49,749 nucleotides of DNA from Fimenecus sp045532175 (GTDB lineage Bacteria; Bacillota; Clostridia; Oscillospirales; Acutalibacteraceae): NCBI GenBank assembly GCA_045532175.1, contig JAZSFK010000065.1, forward strand, positions 1 to 49,749, written 5' to 3'. Below the pieces are notes generated by a model. The model ran no database searches. It saw nothing but the letters and a program-made list of their open reading frames with translations, and was not told where the DNA came from. Each line of letters starts with the position of its first letter. Position 1 is the first letter of the stretch. Both the position numbers and the translations under genes were made by a program. Of the stretch, positions 7,877 through 16,200 are shown one piece after another.

Positions 7877-9592
7877 ATGAAAAAAGGTTTAGCGGTTTTA
7901 TCGGGACTTACCGCCGCCGTAGGTGGTAGTGTTTTATATTTGAAAAATAAAGATATCTGCCCAAGATGTGAAATCAAAAAACTTCTTGCAAAAACACAAA
8001 TTCACTACACAAAGGATGAAATGTATAATAATGGTGCAGGACTTACTCCGCCAATGGGTTGGTCGAGCTGGAATATTTTCAGACATAATATCAATGAAAA
8101 TGTAATATTGGATATTGCAAAAGCATTAAAAGAATCAGGTCTTGCTGATGCAGGATACGTTTATGTGAATCTTGATGATTGCTGGCAATCCTCAATGCGT
8201 GACGAAAACGGTAAATTACAAGGGGATTTTTCAACTTTCCCACATGGTATAAAATGGCTTGTTGAACAGATTAACGAATTAGGACTTAAAGTGGGTATCT
8301 ATTCGTCAAATGGTACACTTACTTGTGAAGATTTACCGGCGTCGCTTTATAATGAACAGATTGATGCTGAAACTTTTGCCGAGTGGGGTATTGAGTATTT
8401 TAAATATGACTACTGTCACCACGTACTCATCCCGACAGATGCACCCTATATTGACAGTATCTCGATTATCGGAAAATGTATGGAAAATGAAATTGTTTTT
8501 GATGCAAAAGATGCTGTACTTAAAGGTGAGGCAAAGGTTGTTAATGAGGAAAATGGCAAGAGTTATGTAAAGGGTCTTTGTAGCGGATTAGGTAGTATTG
8601 AATTTAATAATATTGAGGTTCCGGAAGATGGCGAATACATTCTTACTTTAATTATGCGTAAGAATACCTGTGATGGTCAGTTTTGTGTTGTCACAGTAAA
8701 CGGAAACGATAAGTACGATTTTCTTATTGCTGAGCAGAAGGCATTTTCACGTGAAGGCAGACGTCAGATTAAAATTAGTCTTAAAGCCGGTGTGAATACT
8801 GTTTCAATTACCAACCCTGTTGCATCTCCAATGGATAGTGCTGCTATGCAGTATGAAAAAATGGGCAGAGAGCTTGTTAAAGCAACTAAAAAATATGCTG
8901 AAGAAAATAACTGTGAAGAAAAGAAAATTCTTTACTCGATTTGTGAGTGGGGCAACAACAAACCTTGGAAATGGGGTGGAAAAGCAGGTAATATCTGGCG
9001 CACAACACCTGATATAAGACCTGTTTGGGGCTCTGTGCTTGGAATTTATGAAGTTAATGTCCGTCTTGATAAGTACGCGGGTCCGGGTGCTTTTAATGAC
9101 CCCGATATGCTTGAGGTTGGTAACGGTAACCTTACTTATGAAGAGAATAAATCCCACTTTACCTTGTGGTCTATGATGGCTGCACCGCTTATTTTAGGTA
9201 ATGACATCAGAGCTTTCATTAAAGAAGACGGCACTGTTGACAAGGATAACAAAGTGTTGCAGATTTTGACTAATAAGGACATTATCGCCATTAATCAAGA
9301 TAAGTTGGGAATTCAGTGTAAGAGAATTAAAACGGGGTTAAAGGATGTTCTTGTTAAACCTCTTGAAAATAACGAGGTGGCGGTATGCTTCTTCAATAAA
9401 ACTAATTCAAACACATTGATGTCTTGTGATATTTCAGATATTCACAATGTTGTTTCGGTTTCATTACCAAACGCAGAAAGCTATACCAGTAAGGAGCTTT
9501 GGTATAAAACTGAAGAAATTATTACTGATAAGATAACAACAACTGTATCTCCCCACGGTGTTAAGGTATTTAGGATTTCTGCAAATCGGTAA
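7877..9592 (+). CDS. GH27 alpha-galactosidase, N-terminally anchored, with inserted beta-rich domain
   Basis: GH27 enzymes remove alpha-1,6-linked galactose (melibiose, raffinose, galactomannan side chains) by a retaining double-displacement mechanism. The barrel starts at GLTPPMGWSSWN (residue 55). The predicted nucleophile is D178 (YFKYDYC) and the acid/base D379 (WRTTPDI). NDPDMLEVGNG at 408-418 is also diagnostic. Residues about 205-325 interrupt the barrel and look like a beta-sandwich carbohydrate-binding domain (IEVPEDGEYILTLIM, GRRQIKISLKAGVNTVSI). Residues 5-22 are hydrophobic and uncleaved-looking, followed by CPRC (28-31), suggesting membrane anchoring. ATG 7877 follows GAGGTA. It follows a terminator, and no own promoter was recognised. 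Its 3' end overlaps the convergent gene by 23 bp. Confidence 0.92.
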   Translation: MKKGLAVLSGLTAAVGGSVLYLKNKDICPRCEIKKLLAKTQIHYTKDEMYNNGAGLTPPMGWSSWNIFRHNINENVILDIAKALKESGLADAGYVYVNLDDCWQSSMRDENGKLQGDFSTFPHGIKWLVEQINELGLKVGIYSSNGTLTCEDLPASLYNEQIDAETFAEWGIEYFKYDYCHHVLIPTDAPYIDSISIIGKCMENEIVFDAKDAVLKGEAKVVNEENGKSYVKGLCSGLGSIEFNNIEVPEDGEYILTLIMRKNTCDGQFCVVTVNGNDKYDFLIAEQKAFSREGRRQIKISLKAGVNTVSITNPVASPMDSAAMQYEKMGRELVKATKKYAEENNCEEKKILYSICEWGNNKPWKWGGKAGNIWRTTPDIRPVWGSVLGIYEVNVRLDKYAGPGAFNDPDMLEVGNGNLTYEENKSHFTLWSMMAAPLILGNDIRAFIKEDGTVDKDNKVLQILTNKDIIAINQDKLGIQCKRIKTGLKDVLVKPLENNEVAVCFFNKTNSNTLMSCDISDIHNVVSVSLPNAESYTSKELWYKTEEIITDKITTTVSPHGVKVFRISANR

Positions 9593-9965
9593 TATAATGA
9601 ATATTGTCAAATATAATAAATGAGACAATTGATATTCCATACCAACAAGCGGAGAATTGAAGTGAAATTTGTCCCATAATATTCCCTGGCATATTAGTAT
9701 AATCCCATACTTGAAGGGCAAATATTTTATTCACCACAATACCAACGGTAAATTCCAAAGCAGTAATTACAATCATTCCCAAAACTGCTTTAATAAATAT
9801 GGATGTATCGTTAAGTGCATTGTTAATAATATAAAGGGACACAAAAGCTGCACCGCCGGTTATAACCATTGACCAATGAGTGAAACCACGAAATAAGATT
9901 TCAATTAAACCGTAGCCAATCCCACCAATAATAAATAAGATAATATATTTTTCCAAGTCTTTCAT
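9570..9965 (-). CDS. Small multi-pass membrane protein, putative ABC transporter permease (CmpB-like) family
   Basis: This 131-aa protein has about four hydrophobic segments (IILFIIGGIGYGLIEILF; MVITGGAAFVSLYIINN; AVLGMIVITALEFTVGIVVN; ACWYGISIVSFIIF). The GGIGYGLIEILFRGFTHWSM segment is typical of a Clostridial family annotated as putative ABC transporter permease (PF06541). No ATPase or binding protein is nearby, so a transport role is unsupported. ATG 9965 follows GGTGA. It is convergent with, and overlaps by 23 bp, the GH27 gene, and is divergent from ligA. Confidence 0.7.
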   Translation of the reverse strand: MKDLEKYIILFIIGGIGYGLIEILFRGFTHWSMVITGGAAFVSLYIINNALNDTSIFIKAVLGMIVITALEFTVGIVVNKIFALQVWDYTNMPGNIMGQISLQFSACWYGISIVSFIIFDNIHYITDLQKS

Positions 9966-10029
9966 CTAATCACCAAAATATATTATGTCCTAAAAGGTAA
10001 GTTTTATTTAGTTTTTTAAGGTGAAACAA

Positions 10030-12012
10030 ATGAGTAATTTTGAACAAAAAAAATTAAGAGCTGAACAATTGAGAAATGAACTCAATCATCATATTTATCG
10101 TTACTATGTTGAAAACGAAAATGATATTTCAGATTATGAGTACGATATGCTTATGCGTGAGTTGGATTCTATCGAAAAAGAATATCCTGAGCTTTTAACG
10201 GCAGACTCGCCCACTCACAGAGTAGGCGGTCAGGCAGATGGTTTGTTTGAAACAGTTGTCCATACAGTTAAAATGGAAAGCTTGCAGGATGCCTTTTCGC
10301 ACGGAGAAGTTCGTGATTTTGATAAAAGAGTCAGAGATGTATTTTCAAATGCTGAATATGTTGTTGAACCTAAAATTGACGGACTTTCTGTTTCGCTTGA
10401 ATATTCAAATGGTGTGTTTACTCGTGGCTCAACTCGTGGTGATGGTGTACAGGGTGAAGATATAACAGCAAATCTTCGTACAGTAAAATCAATTCCCTTA
10501 AGGCTTAAAAAGGATATTCCTTTTATTGAAGTTCGTGGTGAGGTTTATATGCCACGTGATGTTTTCTTGAAGATTGTTGAAAAACAAGAACTTAATGGTG
10601 AGAAACCGTTTAAAAACCCACGAAATGCAGCAGCAGGAAGTATAAGACAAAAAAATCCTAAAATAACTGCTGAACGCAATCTCGATATTTATGTTTTTAA
10701 TATTCAGCAAATTGAGGGCATTGAAATCAAAGGTCACTATGAATCTCTTGTGTTCTTAAAAGAATTGGGCTTCAAAACAATTCCGTTCTTCAATAAGTTC
10801 AATAGTATTGATGATGCATTAATAGAGATTGAACGTATTGGCGATATACGTTATACTTTACCGTTTGATATTGATGGTGCAGTAATTAAAACCGACGATT
10901 TTTCAATGCGAGAAGCAATCGGCAGTACTGCAAAATTTCCTAAATGGGCATTGGCTTATAAATATCCACCCGAAGAAAAGGAAACGAAACTCATTGATAT
11001 TGAAATCAATGTTGGCAGAACAGGTGTGCTTACGCCAACCGCAGTATTTGAGCCTGTATTAGTTGCCGGTTCAACAGTAAGCCGAGCAACACTTCACAAT
11101 CAGGATTTTATCAATGAAAAAGGCATCAGAATAGGCGATACGGTTATAATTCGTAAAGCCGGTGACATAATTCCCGAAGTGCTTTCAGTAGTTAAGCACG
11201 AAGAAAACACTTGTGCCTATGAAATGCCTAAGTTCTGTCCGTCCTGCAATTCTCCCGTTCATCGTGAAGACGGTGAATCTGCAATTCGTTGCGACAATCC
11301 CGATTGTCCCGCACAGCTTTTGAGAGTTCTTATTCATTTCTGCTCACGCGATGCTATGGATATTGAAGGACTTGGTGATGCAGTCCTTGAAACTCTATTG
11401 AACAAAGGTTTAATTGGTAAAATTGCAGATATCTATCGTATTGATTACGATAAAATTGCAGATCTTGACGGAATGGGAAAAAAGAGTGCTGACAATATGC
11501 GAAAGGCTATTGAAAAATCAAAGGGAAATGACCTTTCAAAACTTCTTTTCGCATTTGGTATTCGTCACATAGGTCAAAAGGCTTCAAAATTGCTTTCTGA
11601 TAGGTTTTTAACCCTTGACAATATAATTTCAGCATCAAAAGAAGAAATCCTTACAATAGAAGGATTTGGCGAAATTATGGCTGATTCAGTTGTTGAATTC
11701 TTCTCACTTCCACAGACAAGAGAAATGGTTGATGAATTAAAATCTTTTGGACTTAATATGGAAAGTCAGCGAGAAATCAAGGATAATCGATTTGAGGGTA
11801 TGACCTTTGTGCTTACTGGTACACTTTCAACTTACGGCAGAAAAGAAGCACAAGAGATTATTGAGTCTTTTGGCGGAAAAGCATCTTCATCAGTTTCAAA
11901 GAAAACAACTTATGTTTTAGCAGGTGAGGCGGCAGGCTCAAAACTACAAAAAGCAATAGATTTAGGCGTAACAATAATCAACGAAGAACAATTTGCTGAA
12001 ATGATAAAATGA
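10030..12012 (+). CDS. ligA: NAD-dependent DNA ligase
   Basis: LigA seals nicks in double-stranded DNA during replication and repair, using NAD+ as AMP donor. The 660-aa protein is full length. It has an N-terminal Ia domain (YRYYVENENDISDYEYD), adenylation Lys at residue 115 in VEPKIDGLS, GSTRGDGVQGEDIT, an OB fold, a four-Cys zinc finger (CPSCNSPVH...CDNPDCPAQ), helix-hairpin-helix repeats (DLDGMGKKSADN, FAFGIRHIGQKA, IEGFGEIMADS) and a C-terminal BRCT domain (FEGMTFVLTGTLSTYGRKE). I chose ATG 10030, six bases after AAGGTG; the GTG at 10021 lies inside that site. A tight terminator follows. Confidence 0.98.
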   Translation: MSNFEQKKLRAEQLRNELNHHIYRYYVENENDISDYEYDMLMRELDSIEKEYPELLTADSPTHRVGGQADGLFETVVHTVKMESLQDAFSHGEVRDFDKRVRDVFSNAEYVVEPKIDGLSVSLEYSNGVFTRGSTRGDGVQGEDITANLRTVKSIPLRLKKDIPFIEVRGEVYMPRDVFLKIVEKQELNGEKPFKNPRNAAAGSIRQKNPKITAERNLDIYVFNIQQIEGIEIKGHYESLVFLKELGFKTIPFFNKFNSIDDALIEIERIGDIRYTLPFDIDGAVIKTDDFSMREAIGSTAKFPKWALAYKYPPEEKETKLIDIEINVGRTGVLTPTAVFEPVLVAGSTVSRATLHNQDFINEKGIRIGDTVIIRKAGDIIPEVLSVVKHEENTCAYEMPKFCPSCNSPVHREDGESAIRCDNPDCPAQLLRVLIHFCSRDAMDIEGLGDAVLETLLNKGLIGKIADIYRIDYDKIADLDGMGKKSADNMRKAIEKSKGNDLSKLLFAFGIRHIGQKASKLLSDRFLTLDNIISASKEEILTIEGFGEIMADSVVEFFSLPQTREMVDELKSFGLNMESQREIKDNRFEGMTFVLTGTLSTYGRKEAQEIIESFGGKASSSVSKKTTYVLAGEAAGSKLQKAIDLGVTIINEEQFAEMIK

Positions 12013-12013
12013 C

Positions 12014-12039
12014 AAAAGGACGGTTAAACCGTCCTTTTT
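12014..12039. terminator. Bidirectional terminator shared by ligA and the convergent kinase gene
   Basis: An 11-bp perfect stem, AAAAGGACGGT (12014-12024) with ACCGTCCTTTT (12028-12038), has a 3-base loop and U-rich flanks on both strands. It overlaps the last codons of the leftward gene. Confidence 0.85.
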
Positions 12040-12938
12040 AGTTTGTTCTTTTTAACCTGTTTAATAAGCTTTTTTGACCTCATTTTAATATAATTGACTG
12101 TGTCAATTTTTCCTAATCTCATCCACCAGTCAATTTCATTACATAATGCGTAAAGCTCGACCTTTAAATCACAATACTTACTGACATTTACTCGTTTTTT
12201 ATATTGTTTATACAATTTTAATTTATCACCAAGTCCCAATGTCAAACAGAAAAGCTCATATTCAGGTTCAACAAATCTTGTGTTAAATGGGTCAATAACA
12301 CCTGCAATTTCACAATTTTCTGTGTCAATAATCATATTTGGTGTCCAGAAATCACCGTGTGAAAGACATGGCGTGTTATCTGTATTATCAAATATTTCAT
12401 CAAAGTTAATTTTAATAAGATTTAGAGCTTTAAAAATCTTTTTATTCAGTTCACCATTATTATACTTATTACTTGAAAAGGTATATATTTTATCAAAAAA
12501 TTCTTTATAGTATTCTTTCCATAAATTATAGGTCGGATTATCAAAAGTACCAAACTTATCATTGTGAACACTTTGCATATTGAGAAAACAATCAATAATG
12601 TTATTTGCAAGATGTTTTTTGTCTTTGATTTGCCTGAGTTTTAATGTTCTACCACTAGTACCATCAATGAATTCCATACCAAGATATGAAATCCCGTTTT
12701 TCTCTGCAAGAAAATATGTTTCAGGAGTTTTAAAACTGACATTTTTGCGTAAAAACTCATTCATATTCTTTTCTTCGTACATAAGTTCGTAATGCTTGCT
12801 TGTTTTAACAATAAGTTGAAAAGGGGAGTCAATAATCTGAACGCAATAGCAGGTAGCGGTAGCACCATTTCCAACGGAAGATACATTAGTAACTGTTGTA
12901 TTCAATTGTTCTTCAACTATTGCTTTGATTTTATCCAT
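12024..12938 (-). CDS. Aminoglycoside/fructosamine kinase-like phosphotransferase
   Basis: This 304-aa protein has the APH/choline-kinase fold. An N-lobe carries LIVKTSKHYELMYEEKNMNE (Lys and Glu of the nucleotide site). The catalytic Brenner motif is LSHGDFWTPNMIID and the metal-binding Asp is in GVIDPFNTRFVEPEYEL. The HGDxW and IDP context resembles fructosamine-3-kinases more than drug kinases, but the substrate cannot be read from sequence; antibiotic resistance is not supported. ATG 12938 lies 2 bp after the stop of the upstream RluA-type gene, within reach of AAGGG, so the two form an operon. It ends in the terminator shared with ligA. Confidence 0.8.
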   Translation of the reverse strand: MDKIKAIVEEQLNTTVTNVSSVGNGATATCYCVQIIDSPFQLIVKTSKHYELMYEEKNMNEFLRKNVSFKTPETYFLAEKNGISYLGMEFIDGTSGRTLKLRQIKDKKHLANNIIDCFLNMQSVHNDKFGTFDNPTYNLWKEYYKEFFDKIYTFSSNKYNNGELNKKIFKALNLIKINFDEIFDNTDNTPCLSHGDFWTPNMIIDTENCEIAGVIDPFNTRFVEPEYELFCLTLGLGDKLKLYKQYKKRVNVSKYCDLKVELYALCNEIDWWMRLGKIDTVNYIKMRSKKLIKQVKKNKLKRTV

Positions 12939-12940
12939 AA

Positions 12941-13903
12941 TTATAATCCCTTATTATAAAACTCATCCTTAAACCATACATCATTAACTTCAAATTCTTT
13001 ATGATTCAAGTAATCAAGCATTCCTGCGTCTGTTGTGAAATCGAATACAAGTTTATATGAATATAAAAACTGCCTTTTATAACCATATTTCTTATTTTGA
13101 GCATTAGTGCCATATTTTCCGTCACCTAAAAGCGGATGTCCGATTGATGCAAAATGTGCCCTGATTTGATGTGTGCGACCTGTTAAAAGCTCAACTTCAA
13201 CAAGAGTTAATTCACCATCGGTATCAATAACATTATACTTTGTACGGATTTCCTTTGAATCCGCCACTTTCTTTTTGGAAACAGTAACTTTGTTTTTGTT
13301 TTCATCTTTTACAAGATAACCCTCTAATAGTCCGCTCTTTTTCTTGATTTCACCATGGACAATACAAAGATAAAATTTATGCAATTCGCGGTCCTTCATT
13401 TTCTGGTTAAGAATCCGGAGTGTTTCTGCGTTTTTTGCTGCAATCACAATACCGCCTGTGTTACGGTCAATTCTGTTCACCAAAGATGGCACAAATGAGT
13501 TTTCGTCGTCGGGTTTGTATTCACCATTTTCATATAAATAACGCTTGATTCTGCCAATCAAGGTGTCAATATACTCGTTATCGTCAGGGTGGGAGAGTAC
13601 ACCAACCTTTTTATCACAAAGAATAATGTTTTCATCCTCGTAAATAATGTTAAGATTCTTTGATGCTTTGAGAAAATCATACTTTTCAGGTGCTTTCTCA
13701 AAAAACTCGTCATTGATATACATATCAACAACATCACCTATATTAAGACGTGTTGATATTTCTGCACGTTTACCGTTAACCTTAATTCGTTTTATACGGA
13801 TATATTTATATAAAAGTGTTTTTGGCAACAATGGAACACTTTTTGTAATGAATTTGTCAAGACGTTGTTCTGCATCATTTTTGTTAATTGTAAAACTCTT
13901 CAT
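12941..13903 (-). CDS. RluA-family pseudouridine synthase
   Basis: This enzyme isomerises specific uridines in rRNA or tRNA to pseudouridine. The 320-aa protein has an N-terminal S4 RNA-binding domain (residues 1-70: RLDKFITKSVPLLPKTLLYK, IKVNGKRA) and an RluA catalytic domain. The catalytic Asp lies in LVNRIDRNTGGIVIAA (most members have HRLDxxTSG). It also has ELHKFYLCIVHG, and GRTHQIRAHFASIGHPLLGD near the C terminus. The exact target site is not predictable. ATG 13903 follows GAGGTG. It is first gene of a two-gene operon with the kinase, driven by a good promoter just upstream. Confidence 0.93.
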   Translation of the reverse strand: MKSFTINKNDAEQRLDKFITKSVPLLPKTLLYKYIRIKRIKVNGKRAEISTRLNIGDVVDMYINDEFFEKAPEKYDFLKASKNLNIIYEDENIILCDKKVGVLSHPDDNEYIDTLIGRIKRYLYENGEYKPDDENSFVPSLVNRIDRNTGGIVIAAKNAETLRILNQKMKDRELHKFYLCIVHGEIKKKSGLLEGYLVKDENKNKVTVSKKKVADSKEIRTKYNVIDTDGELTLVEVELLTGRTHQIRAHFASIGHPLLGDGKYGTNAQNKKYGYKRQFLYSYKLVFDFTTDAGMLDYLNHKEFEVNDVWFKDEFYNKGL

Positions 13904-13930
13904 TTTTACACCTCAAGATTATTTCAATTT

Positions 13931-13959
13931 AATATACCACAAGTTAAATTGCTTTTCAA
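13931..13959 (-). promoter_or_regulatory. Predicted promoter of the rluA-kinase operon
   Basis: On the minus strand TTGAAA (13959-13954), a 17-bp spacer with a TG one base before the -10, and TATATT (13936-13931). The -35 abuts the -35 of the opposite promoter. Confidence 0.65.
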
Positions 13960-13960
13960 C

Positions 13961-13989
13961 TTGAAACTTGTAAGATTTTATTATAGAAT
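13961..13989 (+). promoter_or_regulatory. Predicted promoter of the small membrane-protein gene
   Basis: TTGAAA (13961-13966), a 17-bp spacer and TAGAAT (13984-13989). The back-to-back -35 boxes make a TTTCAA-C-TTGAAA palindrome at 13954-13966, which may simply reflect the two promoters. Confidence 0.6.
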
Positions 13990-14005
13990 AAACAAGGTGA
14001 TTAAA

Positions 14006-14533
14006 ATGAATATAAATGAAACTCATTATAAGGTTTTGAGTGAGCCTAAAAAGGTTTATCTTGATATGTCAACTCTTGAAATTCGTCAAAAACTTAATAC
14101 TGCATTTAAAACACCCACGGCTGAAGAGGATATGACAGGTATTTTCGGGAAATTTTATAAGCTTGACAAAATGTACAAGTTGAAATATATCTATAAAAGA
14201 AATAACCAGCTTCAACCGATGACTTTTGACCGATATCATTATCTTGTTGATATAGGGGAGGATGAGCAGGGGGCATATATTGAGTATGTGATGGTTTACG
14301 ATAAACTATATGACCCGTTAATCAGATTAGTATACGTCCTGGCAGTATGTGCGGTTTTAGCATACTTGTTCTATCTTTACAAAAAACAAGTAATGGGGAT
14401 GACTTCTGCGTCGGTGTTAGGTGCCTTGGTTGCTTTGTCTACAACTTTAGTGTTTAAAAAAGCTAAGGAATCAGCAGAAGAGTGTACAAAGGCTGAAGTT
14501 TTGTTTGAAAAAATCATTGAGGAAATGTATTAA
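14006..14533 (+). CDS. Hypothetical protein with two C-terminal membrane helices
   Basis: Not recognised. This 175-aa protein has a soluble, charged N-terminal half (residues 1-100) with regular strand-like stretches (YKLKYIYKRNNQLQPMTFDR; AYIEYVMVYDKLYD). Two hydrophobic segments follow (about 107-125 and 133-150), then a Lys/Glu-rich tail (KKAKESAEECTKAEVLFEK). No catalytic motif is evident. ATG 14006 has a strong AAGGTGA five bases upstream; the much longer upstream frame is antisense to the rluA-type gene and rejected. It has its own promoter. It ends only 3 bp before the -35 of the amino-acid transporter promoter. Confidence 0.75.
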   Translation: MNINETHYKVLSEPKKVYLDMSTLEIRQKLNTAFKTPTAEEDMTGIFGKFYKLDKMYKLKYIYKRNNQLQPMTFDRYHYLVDIGEDEQGAYIEYVMVYDKLYDPLIRLVYVLAVCAVLAYLFYLYKKQVMGMTSASVLGALVALSTTLVFKKAKESAEECTKAEVLFEKIIEEMY

Positions 14534-14536
14534 CTC

Positions 14537-14565
14537 TTGACAAACATAATTTGATGTTGTATTAT
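14537..14565 (+). promoter_or_regulatory. Predicted sigma-A promoter of the amino-acid ABC importer
   Basis: Consensus TTGACA (14537-14542), a 17-bp spacer and TATTAT (14560-14565), about 45 bp before the binding-protein start. Confidence 0.75.
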
Positions 14566-14609
14566 ACTAACGTATTAACACTTTACTACATTAAAAAGGA
14601 GTTATTCTT

Positions 14610-15419
14610 ATGAAAATGAAAAAGATTCTTGCTGTTCTTATGGCAGTACTTATGGTTGCACTTTGCTTCTCTGCATGTGGAGGAAAGAATGATGACACAA
14701 ATAAGGATGTAAAGAAAACTGACATGGAATATGTTAAGGAAAAAGGTAAACTTGTTGTTGGTATCACAGATTTTGAACCGATGGATTATCAGGATAAAGA
14801 TGGTAATTGGATAGGCTTTGATGCTGATATGGCAAAGGCATTTGCTAAACATCTCGGTGTTGAGGTTGAATTTGTTGAAATCAACTGGGACAACAAAATT
14901 ATGGAGCTTGACGGTAAAAACATTGACTGCGTTTGGAATGGTATGACACTTACTGACGAAGTTAAGGCAGGTATGGATTGTTCAAACCCATATTGCAACA
15001 ATGCTCAGGTAATTGTTGTTCCTGCTGATAAGGCTGACCAGTATAAGACTGCTGAAGCATGTAAAGACCTTACATTTGCTGTTGAAGCAGGTTCAGCAGG
15101 TAAGGAACAGGCAGAAGCAAACGGCTTTAAATATACTGAAGTTCTTGACCAGGCTACAGCTCTTTCAGAGGTTGCTGCAGGTACATGTGATGCTGCAATT
15201 ATTGACTCACTTATGGCTGGTGCTATGATTGGTGAAGGAACAGGTTATTCAAATCTTACTTACACTGCAGGACTTAATACTGAAGAGTATGGTGTAGGTT
15301 TCCGTAAGGGTTCAGACCTTGTTGCTGAATTTAATAAATTCTATGCTGCTGAAGTAGCAAACGGCAATGTTCAGAAGGTTGCTGAAACTTATGGAGTTCA
15401 GGAAGCTCTTATTAAGTAA
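14610..15419 (+). CDS. Amino-acid ABC transporter substrate-binding lipoprotein
   Basis: This captures a polar amino acid outside the cell and hands it to the membrane permease. The 269-aa precursor has a lipoprotein signal (MKMKKILAVLMAVLMVALCF, lipobox FSAC with C23) and then a family-3 (PF00497) domain: KLVVGITDFEPMDYQDKDG, IGFDADMAKAFAKHLGVEVE, DCVWNGMTLTDEVK and EYGVGFRKGSDL. The ligand is probably a polar or sulfur amino acid but is not readable. ATG 14610 follows AAAGGAG. It is first gene of the operon, separated from the permease gene by a strong stem-loop. Confidence 0.93.
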   Translation: MKMKKILAVLMAVLMVALCFSACGGKNDDTNKDVKKTDMEYVKEKGKLVVGITDFEPMDYQDKDGNWIGFDADMAKAFAKHLGVEVEFVEINWDNKIMELDGKNIDCVWNGMTLTDEVKAGMDCSNPYCNNAQVIVVPADKADQYKTAEACKDLTFAVEAGSAGKEQAEANGFKYTEVLDQATALSEVAAGTCDAAIIDSLMAGAMIGEGTGYSNLTYTAGLNTEEYGVGFRKGSDLVAEFNKFYAAEVANGNVQKVAETYGVQEALIK

Positions 15420-15440
15420 TTTTCAACTTTGAACTATCAG

Positions 15441-15473
15441 GAAGAGAGTGTGTTCAGGCACTCTCTTCTTTTG
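15441..15473 (+). terminator. Intra-operon stem-loop between binding protein and permease
   Basis: A perfect 10-bp stem, GAAGAGAGTG (15441-15450) with CACTCTCTTC (15459-15468), is followed by TTTTGG. It lies between genes of one transporter, so it probably acts as a partial terminator or mRNA-end stabiliser that favours binding-protein expression. Confidence 0.75.
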
Positions 15474-15501
15474 GTGTAATAAATTAGATAGGGTGTTATA
15501 A

Positions 15502-16188
15502 TTGTCATTTATCGAGCAATTTCCAATAGTATTTGATGCGTTGAATGTTGGATTTATTCAAACATTAAAGTTATTTATAATCACATTAGTTGGTGCATTA
15601 CCTCTTGGCCTAATAATATCGTTTGGCTCTATGTCCAAGTTTAAACCTTTAAGTGCTGCTGTTAAAACTTTGGTTTGGGTTATCAGAGGTACTCCTTTGA
15701 TGCTTCAGCTTTTAGTTATTTACTATTTACCGGGTCTTGTTTTCCATAACAATATTTGGGGTAGTGGTGAGGACGGTCGTTTCATAGCATCAGTAACAGC
15801 TTTTATTATAAATTATGCTTGTTATTTTTCAGAGATTTACAGAGGCGGTATTCAGGCGGTTCCTCGTGGTCAGCAGGAAGCAGGTCAGGTGCTTGGTCTG
15901 ACAAAATCGCAAATTTTCTTCAAAATTACACTTTTGCAAATGGTTAAAAATGTATTGCCTCCAATGTCAAATGAAATTATTACCCTTGTTAAGGATACTT
16001 CTCTTGCAAGAATTATTGCTTTACAGGAGATTATATGGGCCGGTCAAGCATTTATGAAAGGCTCACAGGGTATTGCAGGTGAAATATGGCCACTGTTCTT
16101 CACAGGTTTATATTACCTTTTATTTAGCGGTATCCTGACAGTTGTATTAGGCAAAATTGAGAAAAAACTCAGTTATTTCAGAACTTAA
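15502..16188 (+). CDS. Amino-acid ABC transporter permease (HisM/GlnP type)
   Basis: This 228-aa inner-membrane subunit of a polar amino-acid importer has about five helices. It has the family start FIQTLKLFIITLVGALPLGL, TLVWVIRGTPLMLQLLVIYY and the EAA coupling loop AVPRGQQEAGQVLGLTKSQ that docks to the ATPase. ALQEIIWAGQAFM is also typical. The start is TTG 15502, preceded by AGGGTG with six-base spacing; no ATG fits. The ATPase gene follows after 12 bp. It probably works as a homodimer, since only one permease gene is present. Confidence 0.93.
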   Translation: MSFIEQFPIVFDALNVGFIQTLKLFIITLVGALPLGLIISFGSMSKFKPLSAAVKTLVWVIRGTPLMLQLLVIYYLPGLVFHNNIWGSGEDGRFIASVTAFIINYACYFSEIYRGGIQAVPRGQQEAGQVLGLTKSQIFFKITLLQMVKNVLPPMSNEIITLVKDTSLARIIALQEIIWAGQAFMKGSQGIAGEIWPLFFTGLYYLLFSGILTVVLGKIEKKLSYFRT

Positions 16189-16200
16189 GGAGGTACTTGT

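Noticed and set aside
12024..12938. Antibiotic-resistance aminoglycoside kinase
   Set aside because: Only the fold motifs match, and the catalytic surroundings look more like fructosamine kinases. There is no mobile or resistance context.
13865..14005. Upstream extension of the 175-aa membrane protein
   Set aside because: It is antisense to the RluA-type gene and crosses both promoters. AAGGTGA before ATG 14006 decides the start.
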